Source: Coriobacteriaceae bacterium (GTDB lineage: Bacteria; Actinomycetota; Coriobacteriia; Coriobacteriales; Coriobacteriaceae). From it: DNA of 64,000 nucleotides. Positions 32,387-40,425 of the stretch are shown here, piece after piece. A program made the translations under genes and the position numbers. A model generated the notes under the pieces. It did no database searches, had not been told where the DNA came from, and saw nothing but the letters and a program-made list of their open reading frames with translations. The DNA lies in assembly GCA_030525945.1 (NCBI GenBank), contig JAUNDT010000002.1:124001-188000 (forward strand), in the 5' to 3' direction. Within the stretch, counting starts at the first letter, position 1. The number at the start of each line of letters is the position of its first letter.

Positions 32387-33553
32387 ATGCGCCCGGTCGA
32401 TATCGTCAACCTGGATTACGCCGCCTCCACGCCTCTCAGGCCCGAGGCGATTGAGGCGATGCGCGCCTACGACGTATCGCCTCTCGCCGGGGCGAACCCC
32501 AACTCACTCCATACGCTCGGCCGCAGCGCTGCCGCGGAGCTGGAGCGATGCCGTCGCACATTGAGCCGCACGTTCGGTGCGCATGTCCGCCCGAATGAGA
32601 TCGTGTTTACCGGCGGCGGAACGGAGTCCAACGTTCTCGCGCTGTTGGGCATCTCCGAGGGCGTGCGGGACCGCGACCGCCATCGTACTCGTGTAATCGT
32701 GTCCGCCATCGAGCATGACTCCATCTTGGACAACCTCGGTCTCCTTAAGGCCTCCGGCTTTGACGTTGAGCTCATTAAACCGCGTCGCAATGGAGCGGTA
32801 GACCCCGACGATCTCGCATCGCGTATGGGCGCGGACGTCGCGCTCGTCTCCATCATGTTCGCCAACAACGAGACGGGCATCATTCAGCCCATTGCGGAGC
32901 TGGCACGCGTCGCCCATGCGCATGGAGCGCGCTTCCATACCGATGCCGTGCAGGGATGGCTTCACGCCCCGTTCGATGTTTCCGAGCTTGACGTTGACGC
33001 CGCTTCCGTGGCGGGTCACAAAGTCGGTGGGCCGGTAGGCATCGGGGCTCTCTATCTCAAAAATCGTACGCCGATTCGCGCTCGCAGTTTTGGCGGCGGG
33101 CAGGAGAACGGCTTGCGTCCGGGCACGCAAGATCTTCGCGCCATCATCGGGCTTACCGCTGCTGCCGAGGCAATCGCCGCCAACGTGGAACGCGATTATG
33201 AGCGCCTCCTTTCCCTTTCAAACGACTTGTACGAACGTATTTGCACGCACCCCCGCATCCACGCGAGCGTTGGCTCGTGGGACGATGCGAGCCGTCTTCC
33301 TGGTATCGTGAACGTCTATGTCGATGGCATGGACTCCGAGGAGCTTATTCTGCAGCTCGATGGCCAGGGTTTCGCCGTTTCTGCTGCGAGCGCCTGTTCG
33401 AGCGGAAGTCTCGAGCCGAGCCACGTGCTCAAGGCAATGGGCATCCCGCGCGAGGACGCCCTGGGCTCGCTGCGCATATCGTTCGATGACCGGGTGTGCG
33501 CCGGTGACCTCACCGACTTCGCGGATGCCCTTCTTAAGGTGGTGGATAGATGA
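32387..33553 (+). CDS. Cysteine desulfurase, NifS/IscS family
   Basis: 388 residues from the ATG at 32387, following GGGGAG. PLP-enzyme hallmarks: NLDYAASTPLRPEAIEAM, IVFTGGGTESNVLALLG, IMFANNETGIIQPI, FHTDAVQGW, the PLP lysine in SVAGHKVGGPVGIGALYL, and the sulfur-carrying cysteine loop SAASACSSGSLEPSHVL. It would mobilise sulfur from cysteine for Fe-S clusters or tRNA thiolation. No iscU or mnmA gene adjoins it, so its acceptor is not indicated here. Confidence 0.92.
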   Translation: MRPVDIVNLDYAASTPLRPEAIEAMRAYDVSPLAGANPNSLHTLGRSAAAELERCRRTLSRTFGAHVRPNEIVFTGGGTESNVLALLGISEGVRDRDRHRTRVIVSAIEHDSILDNLGLLKASGFDVELIKPRRNGAVDPDDLASRMGADVALVSIMFANNETGIIQPIAELARVAHAHGARFHTDAVQGWLHAPFDVSELDVDAASVAGHKVGGPVGIGALYLKNRTPIRARSFGGGQENGLRPGTQDLRAIIGLTAAAEAIAANVERDYERLLSLSNDLYERICTHPRIHASVGSWDDASRLPGIVNVYVDGMDSEELILQLDGQGFAVSAASACSSGSLEPSHVLKAMGIPREDALGSLRISFDDRVCAGDLTDFADALLKVVDR

Positions 33554-34368
33554 ACGTGCGCGAGCTGGAGCGCTCCCTTCTTGAAGCGTTTCCCCGTAGC
33601 CAGGCCGAACCCTGGGACCGCGTGGGCCTGACCGTCGGTAATCCGCTCGAGGAGGTCGCCGGAGTAGCCGTCGCGCTCGATGCGACCACAGCAACGATCC
33701 GCGCGGCAAAAGAGCATGGCGCCAATGTTCTGCTCACGCATCATCCGCTCTATATCCAGGCTCCCGAGGCCTTTACTCCAGAGCTGTCTGAATTTCCCTC
33801 AAGTGGTTCTGCCCTGTATGAGGCGATACGCCTGGGCGTCAGCGTGATATCGCTGCATACCAACCTCGATCGCTCGTTTGAGGCCCGTGCTTGCCTGCCG
33901 AACCTGCTGGGACTTTCCTGCGAGTCCTCGCTCGAGTTCTCGCAGGAGCCAGAACGTCCAGGCCTGGGCTCACTTTGCGTGATGGGCGTATGCACGCTCA
34001 CCGAGTTCGCTCAGCACCTCGAGCGGGCGTTTGAAACGTCTGCATGTGTTTGGGGAGATCCGACCACGACGCTTCGACGCGCTGCATTCCTCGGCGGAAG
34101 CCTGGGGGATTTCGGTGAGCTCGCCATATGCGCCGGTGCCGATGCCATCGTCACCGGTGAGGCGGGGTACCATAGAGCACTGGATTTGAGCGCACGTGGC
34201 CTATCCGTTATCACCTTGGGCCATGATCGCTCCGAGCAGCCCTTCTGCTCAATCTTGTCGCGCGCCGCAACGAAGGCGGGCGTCCCCGAAGACTCTGTGT
34301 ATTGTTTACCTGTACCTGCCAACTGGTGGGTCCCAACCAAGGAGGCATCTGATGGGCCTAGGCTTTGA
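33550..34368 (+). CDS. NIF3/DUF34 family dinuclear-metal protein
   Basis: 272 residues; ATG overlaps the previous stop by four bases. Conserved NIF3 features: WDRVGLTVGNP, the metal-binding HH in VLLTHHPLYI, SVISLHTNLDRSFEA, and later GADAIVTGEAGYHRALDL followed by VITLGHDRSEQPF. The family binds two metals; GTP cyclohydrolase-like activity was suggested for homologs, but its role remains uncertain. Its last 17 bases overlap the next gene, an arrangement (NIF3 then zinc-ribbon coiled coil) widespread in bacteria. Confidence 0.9.
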   Translation: MNVRELERSLLEAFPRSQAEPWDRVGLTVGNPLEEVAGVAVALDATTATIRAAKEHGANVLLTHHPLYIQAPEAFTPELSEFPSSGSALYEAIRLGVSVISLHTNLDRSFEARACLPNLLGLSCESSLEFSQEPERPGLGSLCVMGVCTLTEFAQHLERAFETSACVWGDPTTTLRRAAFLGGSLGDFGELAICAGADAIVTGEAGYHRALDLSARGLSVITLGHDRSEQPFCSILSRAATKAGVPEDSVYCLPVPANWWVPTKEASDGPRL

Positions 34369-35065
34369 TCTCATTTCGCTCCAGCAAACCGATCTCGATC
34401 TCGTGCGCGTAAAGCAGGAGCTCCAGTCCATGCCGATTATCGCCGAGCTGGCGAAGAAGCGGACCTCGTATACCAAGCTCAAGGCGGAGGCCACGCGCAT
34501 CCTCGCCCAGCGAAAGGACGCTCAGACCGCGCTCGATGACATCGACGCGGGCACGCAGCGCTGCCATCGCGAGATCGCCGAGGCCAAGGCGCAGCCGATT
34601 GACCCCAGCGATTACCGTCAGGTCCAAGATCTTGAGGAGAAGCTCGGCCTGCTCGCCAAGCACCTGGACAAGCTCGCTTTCGACCGCCCCAACAAAGTCC
34701 AGGCGCTCGAGGAGATCCAGGAAAAAGAGACGAAGCTGCTCGCGTATATCAAGCGTTTTGAGGAATCCATCGTCGCCGACACCAAGGCCGCTCGCGCTCA
34801 GGCAGCCGAGCTCCAGGCCTCCATCGACGAGCTTCAGCGCCGTCGTGAGCACTTGCTCGGCAAGCTGCCCGAGGATGTGCGCGCAACGTATGAGCGCGGC
34901 CTCAAGCGCTTTAAGGGCCTGTGTGTTGAGCGCATCGAGGGCAACGTTCCCACGGTGTGCCGCACGGCGCTTCAGCCCGCGTCTATGGACATGCTGAAGC
35001 ATGCAGATCAGATCGCCGAATGCCCGTACTGCCATCGCATTATCGTGGTGTCGGAAGGGGAGTAG
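34352..35065 (+). CDS. Coiled-coil protein with C-terminal (degenerate) zinc-ribbon
   Basis: 237 residues from the ATG at 34352, which follows AAGGAGG by seven bases and overlaps the NIF3 end. Residues about 10-165 are long charged heptads consistent with a two-helix coiled coil. The C-terminus matches the family that follows NIF3, with ECPYCHRIIVV as second Cys pair. The expected first CXXC is replaced by VPTVCRTALQP with a single cysteine, so a normal four-Cys zinc site cannot form. Function is unknown. Confidence 0.82.
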   Translation: MGLGFDLISLQQTDLDLVRVKQELQSMPIIAELAKKRTSYTKLKAEATRILAQRKDAQTALDDIDAGTQRCHREIAEAKAQPIDPSDYRQVQDLEEKLGLLAKHLDKLAFDRPNKVQALEEIQEKETKLLAYIKRFEESIVADTKAARAQAAELQASIDELQRRREHLLGKLPEDVRATYERGLKRFKGLCVERIEGNVPTVCRTALQPASMDMLKHADQIAECPYCHRIIVVSEGE

Positions 35066-35068
35066 GCC

Positions 35069-36262
35069 ATGGGCAAGACGGTCCTGCTCTGCGTAACCGG
35101 TTGCATTGCCGCGTACAAGGCATGTGAGATCACCCGCGGTCTTCAGAAAGCGGGGGTGCGCGTTAAGGTCTGCATGACTGAGCATGCCACGGCGTTTGTC
35201 GGCCCCACCACCTTTCGCGCCTTGACGCATGAAGAGGTCGCCGTCGACTTGTTCGACAATCCGTCCGACCCCATTCACCACATTTCGCTTGCGAAGGAGC
35301 CCGACGTCGTATTGGTGGCGCCGGCCACGGCGAATGTCCTGGCGCAGATCGCGCATGGGGAGGCCCATGACCTGCTGACCACGACCGTGCTCGCCACGTC
35401 GGCTCCCGTTGTCGTCGCGCCCGCCATGAACGTGGGGATGTGGCAGGCCGAGGCGACGCAACGCAATGTATCCGAACTCGAGGTCCGCGGATACGACATC
35501 GTGCGCCCCGCCAGCGGGTACCTTGCGTGTGGGGACACCGGCGAGGGCAAGCTCGCCGAGGTCGACGAGATCGTTTCGAGGACGCTGCTCGCGCTTGAGA
35601 CCTCCTGTGCTCTTGAAGGCGAACGTGTGCTGGTAACGGCAGGAGGGACCCGCGAGGCCATTGATCCGGTGAGGTACATCGGCAACCGATCTTCTGGAAA
35701 GATGGGCCATGCCATCGCGCGCGCCGCAGCCGCTATGGGGGCTCAAGTAACGCTTGTGACTGCCGCGCAAGGGCAGAGCATTCCCTTCGGAGTGGAGGGG
35801 GTGCGTGTGGAAAGCGCGGCCGAGATGCATGATGCCGTGTCAAGCCGCTTTGATCAGTCTACCATGCTGGTCTGCGCCGCAGCGGTTGCCGACTACACGC
35901 CCGCTACCGTTGCGCCCGACAAGCTCAGCAAATCAGACGGCGAACTCACGTCGATCCCCCTTGTTAAAACCGCCGACATCCTCGCCGATATGTCTCACGT
36001 CAAGGGCGACCGAATCGTCGTGGGGTTTGCCGCGGAAACGAACAATCTTGTTGCGCGCGCGCAGACAAAGCTTGCGCGCAAGGGCTGCGACGCTATTGTT
36101 GCAAATGACGTATCGCGCACGGAGTCTACATTCGGGTCTGACACCAACGCCGTATGGTGGATTTCGGGCGACGAGTCTGTTGAGCTGCCATGCCAAGGGA
36201 AGCAAGCCCTCGCATTCGAACTGCTCAAGCGCGCAGCAAGGCTTCGTCAAAAAAAGTTTTAA
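35069..36262 (+). CDS. coaBC: Bifunctional phosphopantothenoylcysteine decarboxylase/synthetase
   Basis: 397 residues. The CoaC flavoprotein half (1-180) has VLLCVTGCIAAYKACEITRG, VLVAPATANVLAQIAHG, PAMNVGMWQ and the active-site Cys region SGYLACGDTGEGKLAE. The CoaB half (from about 190) has VLVTAGGTREAIDPVRYIGN, RSSGKMGHAIARAAA and CAAAVADYTPA, then VGFAAETN. It converts 4'-phosphopantothenate to 4'-phosphopantetheine for coenzyme A. The gene ends next to a tRNA-Pro promoter. Confidence 0.96.
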   Translation: MGKTVLLCVTGCIAAYKACEITRGLQKAGVRVKVCMTEHATAFVGPTTFRALTHEEVAVDLFDNPSDPIHHISLAKEPDVVLVAPATANVLAQIAHGEAHDLLTTTVLATSAPVVVAPAMNVGMWQAEATQRNVSELEVRGYDIVRPASGYLACGDTGEGKLAEVDEIVSRTLLALETSCALEGERVLVTAGGTREAIDPVRYIGNRSSGKMGHAIARAAAAMGAQVTLVTAAQGQSIPFGVEGVRVESAAEMHDAVSSRFDQSTMLVCAAAVADYTPATVAPDKLSKSDGELTSIPLVKTADILADMSHVKGDRIVVGFAAETNNLVARAQTKLARKGCDAIVANDVSRTESTFGSDTNAVWWISGDESVELPCQGKQALAFELLKRAARLRQKKF

Positions 36263-36270
36263 CTTTTTGC

Positions 36271-36299
36271 TTGCATACCCGCTCGCCTTTCTGTAAAGT
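36271..36299 (+). promoter_or_regulatory. Promoter for tRNA-Pro
   Basis: TTGCAT (36271-36276), 17-bp spacer, TAAAGT (36294-36299), 12 bp before the tRNA. Confidence 0.7.
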
Positions 36300-36311
36300 A
36301 TCTCCTTGCTT

Positions 36312-36388
36312 CGGGACGTAGCGCAGCTTGGTAGCGCACTTGCATGGGGCGCAAGGGGTCGCTGGTTCAAATCCAGTCGTCCCGACCA
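36312..36388 (+). tRNA. tRNA-Pro (GGG)
   Basis: 77 nt including encoded CCA. Acceptor CGGGACG/CGTCCCG is perfect and starts with C1-G72 as usual for bacterial tRNA-Pro; the anticodon loop ATGGGGC gives GGG; T arm CTGG/CCAG with TTCAAAT. It reads CCC and CCU. Confidence 0.96.
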
Positions 36389-36398
36389 TGAAGCACTC

Positions 36399-36424
36399 AG
36401 GGCGGCCATCTGGTCGCCCTTTTT
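36399..36424 (+). terminator. Terminator after tRNA-Pro
   Basis: AGGGCGGCC (36399-36407) and GGTCGCCCT (36412-36420) form a 9-bp stem with one G-T pair, followed by TTTT. Confidence 0.85.
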
Positions 36425-36442
36425 CTTTTATTGGCCCGGTGT

Positions 36443-36469
36443 TTGACTCCTGTTCGAAGCGGGTATCAT
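36443..36469 (+). promoter_or_regulatory. Candidate promoter for the pgsA-like gene
   Basis: TTGACT (36443-36448), a short 15-bp spacer and TATCAT (36464-36469), 36 bp before the GTG start. Good hexamers but sub-optimal spacing. Confidence 0.4.
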
Positions 36470-36505
36470 TCACCCAGTGTATGTATCGTCTACGGGGAGT
36501 TGCGC

Positions 36506-37249
36506 GTGGCGGCAGGCAAGATTAGGAAGAAGATCAAAAAGGAGCTTATCGGTACCTCCGATTATCCCTCCAACAAGGTCTTCACCATTTCGAACTTCAT
36601 CACCTTCACGCGGTTGATTCTCACCGGCGTGTTTTTGTACCTGTTCGTCACCGATGCGAACCGCTATGTCGCGCTTGTGATTTACGCCGTCGCGGCATCC
36701 ACCGACTGGCTTGACGGCCAGATTGCCCGCATGACAAAGACCGTGAGCTGGCTGGGAAAGCTTCTCGACCCGGTCGTCGACCGCGCGTTGCTCTTCACCG
36801 GCGTGGTTGGCTTGGTTGCCCGCCAGGAGCTGCCACTGTGGGTCTGTCTGGTGATCGTTGGACGCGACCTGTACCTGTTCTTGGGCAACTTCGTGGTCAA
36901 GCGCTACCACCGTCGCCCTATTGACGTCGTCTTCGTGGGTAAGCTTGCGACTGCGCTTCTTATGAGCGGGTTCACCCTCATGCTCCTGGGCATGCCCGTT
37001 CTCGACGGCCTCGGACTTGTTCCCGCATCCATTACGTGGCTGCCCGGCTTAAACGATGTTTCCGCCCCGCTCGGAATCTACTTTGTCTACGCAGGCGTCT
37101 GCTGCTCGGTCATTACCGGCCTCGTGTACACCGTAAAGGGCCTGTCCGCTATCCGCTCGGCGATTGCCCATCCGGAGGAAGAGGATGTCGACTTCCTTAA
37201 TCCCGAAATCGACGAGGCGGATGATGCGGAGACGTCTCAGGTTGCCTAA
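36506..37249 (+). CDS. CDP-alcohol phosphatidyltransferase (PgsA-like)
   Basis: 247 residues from a GTG at 36506, six bases after GGGGAG; the open frame runs farther upstream without support. After a basic N-terminus, the signature of the family is complete: DWLDGQIARMTKTVSW, then GKLLDPVVDR (D-x2-DG-x2-AR...G-x3-D-x3-D). Several hydrophobic helices place it in the membrane. It should transfer a CDP-linked diacylglycerol to an alcohol acceptor. A second member (57259-57903) is closer to standard PgsA, so this one may make a different phospholipid. It lies upstream of the FHA/MerR pair, echoing mycobacterial pgsA2-garA-Rv1828 order. Confidence 0.87.
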   Translation: MAAGKIRKKIKKELIGTSDYPSNKVFTISNFITFTRLILTGVFLYLFVTDANRYVALVIYAVAASTDWLDGQIARMTKTVSWLGKLLDPVVDRALLFTGVVGLVARQELPLWVCLVIVGRDLYLFLGNFVVKRYHRRPIDVVFVGKLATALLMSGFTLMLLGMPVLDGLGLVPASITWLPGLNDVSAPLGIYFVYAGVCCSVITGLVYTVKGLSAIRSAIAHPEEEDVDFLNPEIDEADDAETSQVA

Positions 37250-37332
37250 AGGCGGCAAGCAGCCTTTCATGCGGTAGAATAGAAAGAAGACTCAATGCGG
37301 GGTATCCCGTTTTTAGATAGTGAGGGGTTCTC

Positions 37333-37743
37333 ATGGCACATAACGAGCAGGCAGACGCCACGCGTGTATTTCGTATTCCGAGCAGCGACGCCACGGCTCC
37401 CGACCTTTTGAAGAGTGCATCGCTCGTTGTCCCCGTGCTTTCCATCATCAAGGGGCCGCAAACCGGTAACGTTTTTGAAATCGACGGCCCCGAGATCACC
37501 CTCGGCCGCGATCCTGCGAACACGATCTTCTTGAACGACATGACGGTTTCTCGCGCCCATGCGAAGATTTTGCGCAACGAGGCGGGCACCCTTATCGAGG
37601 ACCTTGGCTCACTGAACGGCACCTGGGTTGATGGCGCGATTGTCAACTCCGCCCCTCTGCACGATGGTTCGTCGGTGCAGATCGGCACCTTCACGCTGAT
37701 GTACCACGAGAGCACCGTGGAGCGCATCGAAACCGGTGAGTAA
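37333..37743 (+). CDS. FHA-domain protein, GarA/OdhI-like
   Basis: 136 residues. One FHA domain (about 55-120): ITLGRDPANTIFLNDMTVSR, SRAHAKIL and IEDLGSLNGTWVDG hold the G-R, S-R-x-H and N-G contacts for phosphothreonine. The short N-terminus contains DATRVFRI (Thr10), resembling the kinase-target segment ETTSVFRA of actinobacterial GarA/OdhI with one of two threonines. In those proteins phosphorylation makes the tail bind its own FHA domain and releases 2-oxoglutarate-metabolising enzymes. No Ser/Thr kinase is in the window. Next gene is an FtsR-like regulator, as in mycobacteria (Rv1827-Rv1828). Confidence 0.85.
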   Translation: MAHNEQADATRVFRIPSSDATAPDLLKSASLVVPVLSIIKGPQTGNVFEIDGPEITLGRDPANTIFLNDMTVSRAHAKILRNEAGTLIEDLGSLNGTWVDGAIVNSAPLHDGSSVQIGTFTLMYHESTVERIETGE

Positions 37744-38635
37744 CTTGGCTGAGCGCAGCTATCTCAGCATCGGTCAGGTCGTCAACCTGCTCAGAGGAAC
37801 GTACCCGGATCTCTCCAACTCCAAGATTCGCTTTTTGGAAGATGAGGGTCTCATCACGCCGCATCGTACGCCCAAGGGCTATCGACAGTACTCCAAGGCC
37901 GATGTTGATCGCCTTGAGGTTATTCTGCATCTTCAAAAGACGAGGTATATGCCGCTGTCCGCGATTAAGCAGAAGCTCGACTCCGCATCCGACCTCTCGG
38001 CGCTCGCGTACGAGGTGGGCCTGCTTACCGACGCGCCCATGAAGGTTGCGTCGAAGGAGACGAGGCAAAAGCTGCATCCCATTGAGGATGTCCCAGATCT
38101 CCTCGGTGTTGATATCGCCTTTTTGCGCGCGCTTTCCGATAACGACCTGATCCGCATTATTCGCAGCCCTCAGAATCGCGAGCTGATCGACGGCCGTGAT
38201 TTTGAGATCATTCGCCATTGCGCGGAGCTCAAGCGCTTCCACATTGAACCGAGGAATCTTCGCCAGTATGTCAATGCGGCGAACCGCGAATCGGCGCTCT
38301 TTGAGCAGGTGCTCATCGGCATGCTCGGCACAGACGATTCCGATGATGACCGTGAGGCCAAACTGGATCGCGCATTTAAGACGCTGCATGATTTGACCGA
38401 TGGCGTGCGAACGGCGCTGCTGCGCAACCGCGTGTTCGAATCGCTCAACGCGATTGTCGAAGATGCCGATGTCGATGCCATTGACGACGAGATCACCCGC
38501 GCGCAACAGGCCGCCGCTTCCTCGCAGGCCTCCACGCAATACAGAGCAGCTCCTGGGGGCGCTCATGCGGTGGCGGCTCTGGACGCCAGCGAGCTTGCCG
38601 CCCAGCCCATTCGAGTACGAACGCTCAACGTTTAG
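37736..38635 (+). CDS. MerR-family regulator, FtsR-like
   Basis: 299 residues from a GTG at 37736 that overlaps the FHA stop by eight bases; a TTG at 37745 after GGTGAG is an alternative. The N-terminal MerR helix-turn-helix reads LSIGQVVNLLRGTYPDLSNS, KIRFLEDEGLITPHRTPKGY, RQYSKADVDRLEVILHLQK. Unlike metal-sensing MerR proteins there is no cysteine-rich effector end; the C-terminal half is helical and acidic with an Ala/Ser-rich tail. Corynebacterial FtsR activates ftsZ; the same role here is inferred from synteny with the GarA-like gene. Confidence 0.85.
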   Translation: MSNLAERSYLSIGQVVNLLRGTYPDLSNSKIRFLEDEGLITPHRTPKGYRQYSKADVDRLEVILHLQKTRYMPLSAIKQKLDSASDLSALAYEVGLLTDAPMKVASKETRQKLHPIEDVPDLLGVDIAFLRALSDNDLIRIIRSPQNRELIDGRDFEIIRHCAELKRFHIEPRNLRQYVNAANRESALFEQVLIGMLGTDDSDDDREAKLDRAFKTLHDLTDGVRTALLRNRVFESLNAIVEDADVDAIDDEITRAQQAAASSQASTQYRAAPGGAHAVAALDASELAAQPIRVRTLNV

Positions 38636-38650
38636 GAGAAAGATTCAGCC

Positions 38651-39184
38651 ATGTCTTACTTTGATTACGAATCGTGCATCATTGACATCCCCGACTACCC
38701 CGAGCCGGGCGTCATCTTCAAGGATATCACCCCGCTATTTGCCAATGCCGCGGCGCTGCAGCATGCCGTACGCGAGATCGCCGACCATTTCCGCTCTGCG
38801 GGAATCACGAAGGTCGTTGGCCCCGAAGCACGCGGCTTTATGATCGGCGTACCCGTTGCCATGGAGCTCAGTGCGGGCTTCATCCCTGCCCGCAAGTCCG
38901 GCAAGCTCCCGCGCGAGACATTCTCCGCGAGCTACGAGCTCGAGTACGGTACCGATACGCTTGAAATCCACCAGGATGCAATTGAGCCCGGTGACCGCGT
39001 TCTTATCGTTGATGATCTGATTGCCACCGGCGGCACGGCTTCGGCCACCGGAAAACTTGTGCAAGATGTGGGGGCCGAACTTGTAGGGTATGCTTGTATC
39101 CTAGAGCTGGTGTTCCTCAACCCGCACGATGCTCTCGCGCAGGCGGGCGATCAGGAGCTGTTCAGCTTGGTGAAAGTTCGCTAA
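38651..39184 (+). CDS. apt: Adenine phosphoribosyltransferase
   Basis: 177 residues. Family regions: IDIPDYPEPGVIFKDITPLF, VVGPEARGFMIGVPVAMEL, FIPARKSGKLPRETF and the PRPP-binding loop VLIVDDLIATGGTASATGKL. It salvages adenine to AMP. The ATG at 38651 is 15 bases after the MerR stop, preceded by AGGAGAAAG. Confidence 0.96.
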   Translation: MSYFDYESCIIDIPDYPEPGVIFKDITPLFANAAALQHAVREIADHFRSAGITKVVGPEARGFMIGVPVAMELSAGFIPARKSGKLPRETFSASYELEYGTDTLEIHQDAIEPGDRVLIVDDLIATGGTASATGKLVQDVGAELVGYACILELVFLNPHDALAQAGDQELFSLVKVR

Positions 39185-39217
39185 CGAGCGCACTGCTGCT
39201 CGCCAAGGAGTTTTTAC

Positions 39218-40294
39218 ATGACGCACTTTAAACGTACTCTGTTTGCTCGACGTGCATGCATTGCCGGTCTTGCCGGCCTGATGCTCGCCACAGCCGTTCC
39301 GACTTTTGCTTTTGCCGACACTGAGGCCGACCTCGCGTCCGCCCGAGCAAAGCTCGAGGAAATCGGCCGTCAGTCCGATGCCATTACGGGTGAGCTCGCC
39401 GAGCTCACGTTCGAGCTTGAAAAGACGCGTGGCGAAATCGACGCCAAGAACAGCGAGATCGCCGAGAGGCAGGAAAAGCTCTCGTCCTTTGTCTCCTCTG
39501 AGTACAAGGGCGGGCTTGCCGGTCTGCTGCAGATTGTCATGAACGCTGAGTCGTTTGACGATTTTGTCTCCAAGGTCACCTATATGAACAAGGTGTCCAA
39601 CGCTCAGGCTGCGACCATCGACGATGTTAAGGTCCTTAAAGAGGAGCTCGCTGACAAGCAGCAGGAGCAGGAGAAGAACATCAAGGCAACCCAGAAGAAG
39701 GTTGACGAGCTCAACAAGCAGCGTGAGAGCGCTGCTGATCTGGTGAGCTCCCTTGACGCCAAGCTCCAGGAGGAGCTCGCTGCCGAAGCCGCCGCCAACG
39801 AGGCTTTGAAGCAAGCGTTGGAGGAGAGCGAGAAGGACAAGATCGACCATGTCGAGAACGTCAATCCTCCTGCACCGCAGCCTCAGCCGACTCCTGAACC
39901 CGAACCGCAGCCTCAGCCAGATCCGGGTCCCGCTCCTCAGCCCCAGCCCGATCCAGAGCCTGGCTACAACCCCGGTACGGGTAATGCGGTTGTCGATCGC
40001 GCCTGGAGCTGGGTTGGTAAAGCCGAGTACGTTTGGGGTGGCTGCGCACCTGGCCAGTTTGACTGCTCGGGTTTCGTAAGCTACTGCCTGACGGGTCAGT
40101 ATACGCGTCTCGGCACGACCTATACCTTCCTTGGTTGGCCTCGCGTGAGCAATCCTCAGCCCGGTGATGTTGCCGTGAACTCCGGTCACTGCGGTATCTA
40201 TATCGGTAACGGACAGATGATTCATGCCGCAACGTATGGTGTCGGCGTCATCGTCGGTCCCGTACAGCCCGGTATGGTTTTCGTTCGCTACTAG
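39218..40294 (+). CDS. Secreted NlpC/P60-type peptidoglycan hydrolase with coiled coil and Pro-rich linker
   Basis: 358 residues. A signal peptide is clear (MTHFKRTLFARR, hydrophobic GLAGLMLATAVPTFAFA, cleavage near residue 33). Residues about 35-200 are coiled coil (DLASARAKLEEIGRQSD... like PcsB/RipA N-termini). A P/Q/E/D-rich linker of PQPQPTPEPEPQPQPDP type follows (about 212-245). The C-terminal domain has the catalytic Cys in GQFDCSGFVSYCLTG and the His in VNSGHCGIYIGNGQMIHAA. It probably cleaves stem peptides during cell separation, with the coiled coil as regulatory region (RipA/PcsB knowledge). A terminator follows. Confidence 0.92.
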   Translation: MTHFKRTLFARRACIAGLAGLMLATAVPTFAFADTEADLASARAKLEEIGRQSDAITGELAELTFELEKTRGEIDAKNSEIAERQEKLSSFVSSEYKGGLAGLLQIVMNAESFDDFVSKVTYMNKVSNAQAATIDDVKVLKEELADKQQEQEKNIKATQKKVDELNKQRESAADLVSSLDAKLQEELAAEAAANEALKQALEESEKDKIDHVENVNPPAPQPQPTPEPEPQPQPDPGPAPQPQPDPEPGYNPGTGNAVVDRAWSWVGKAEYVWGGCAPGQFDCSGFVSYCLTGQYTRLGTTYTFLGWPRVSNPQPGDVAVNSGHCGIYIGNGQMIHAATYGVGVIVGPVQPGMVFVRY

Positions 40295-40316
40295 TTTTGA
40301 GCTAGCATTACGTTTT

Positions 40317-40349
40317 AGCGCCGACGGTTTAAATCCGTCGGCGCTTTTT
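40317..40349 (+). terminator. Terminator after the NlpC/P60 gene
   Basis: AGCGCCGACGG (40317-40327) pairs perfectly with CCGTCGGCGCT (40335-40345), seven-base loop, T run to 40349. Confidence 0.94.
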
Positions 40350-40383
40350 CTTTATGATCGTCTTCTCATTTCTAGCACAGAGC

Positions 40384-40389
40384 TATAAT
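40384..40389 (+). promoter_or_regulatory. Candidate -10 for the degV gene
   Basis: A consensus TATAAT at 40384-40389, 36 bp before the start and after the preceding terminator. The -35 region (about 40361) is poor. Confidence 0.4.
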
Positions 40390-40425
40390 TTTATACGTGT
40401 GTTCATTAAGTAGGAGGCGGTTGCT

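Noticed and set aside
37298-37314. Short CGGG/CCCG hairpin followed by TTTTT upstream of the FHA gene
   Set aside because: Only four base pairs; too weak to call a terminator, though it resembles one.
39890-39966. Tandem-like proline/glutamine repeat in the NlpC/P60 gene
   Set aside because: It is an imperfect, coding Pro-rich linker typical of secreted cell-wall enzymes, not a DNA satellite or CRISPR.
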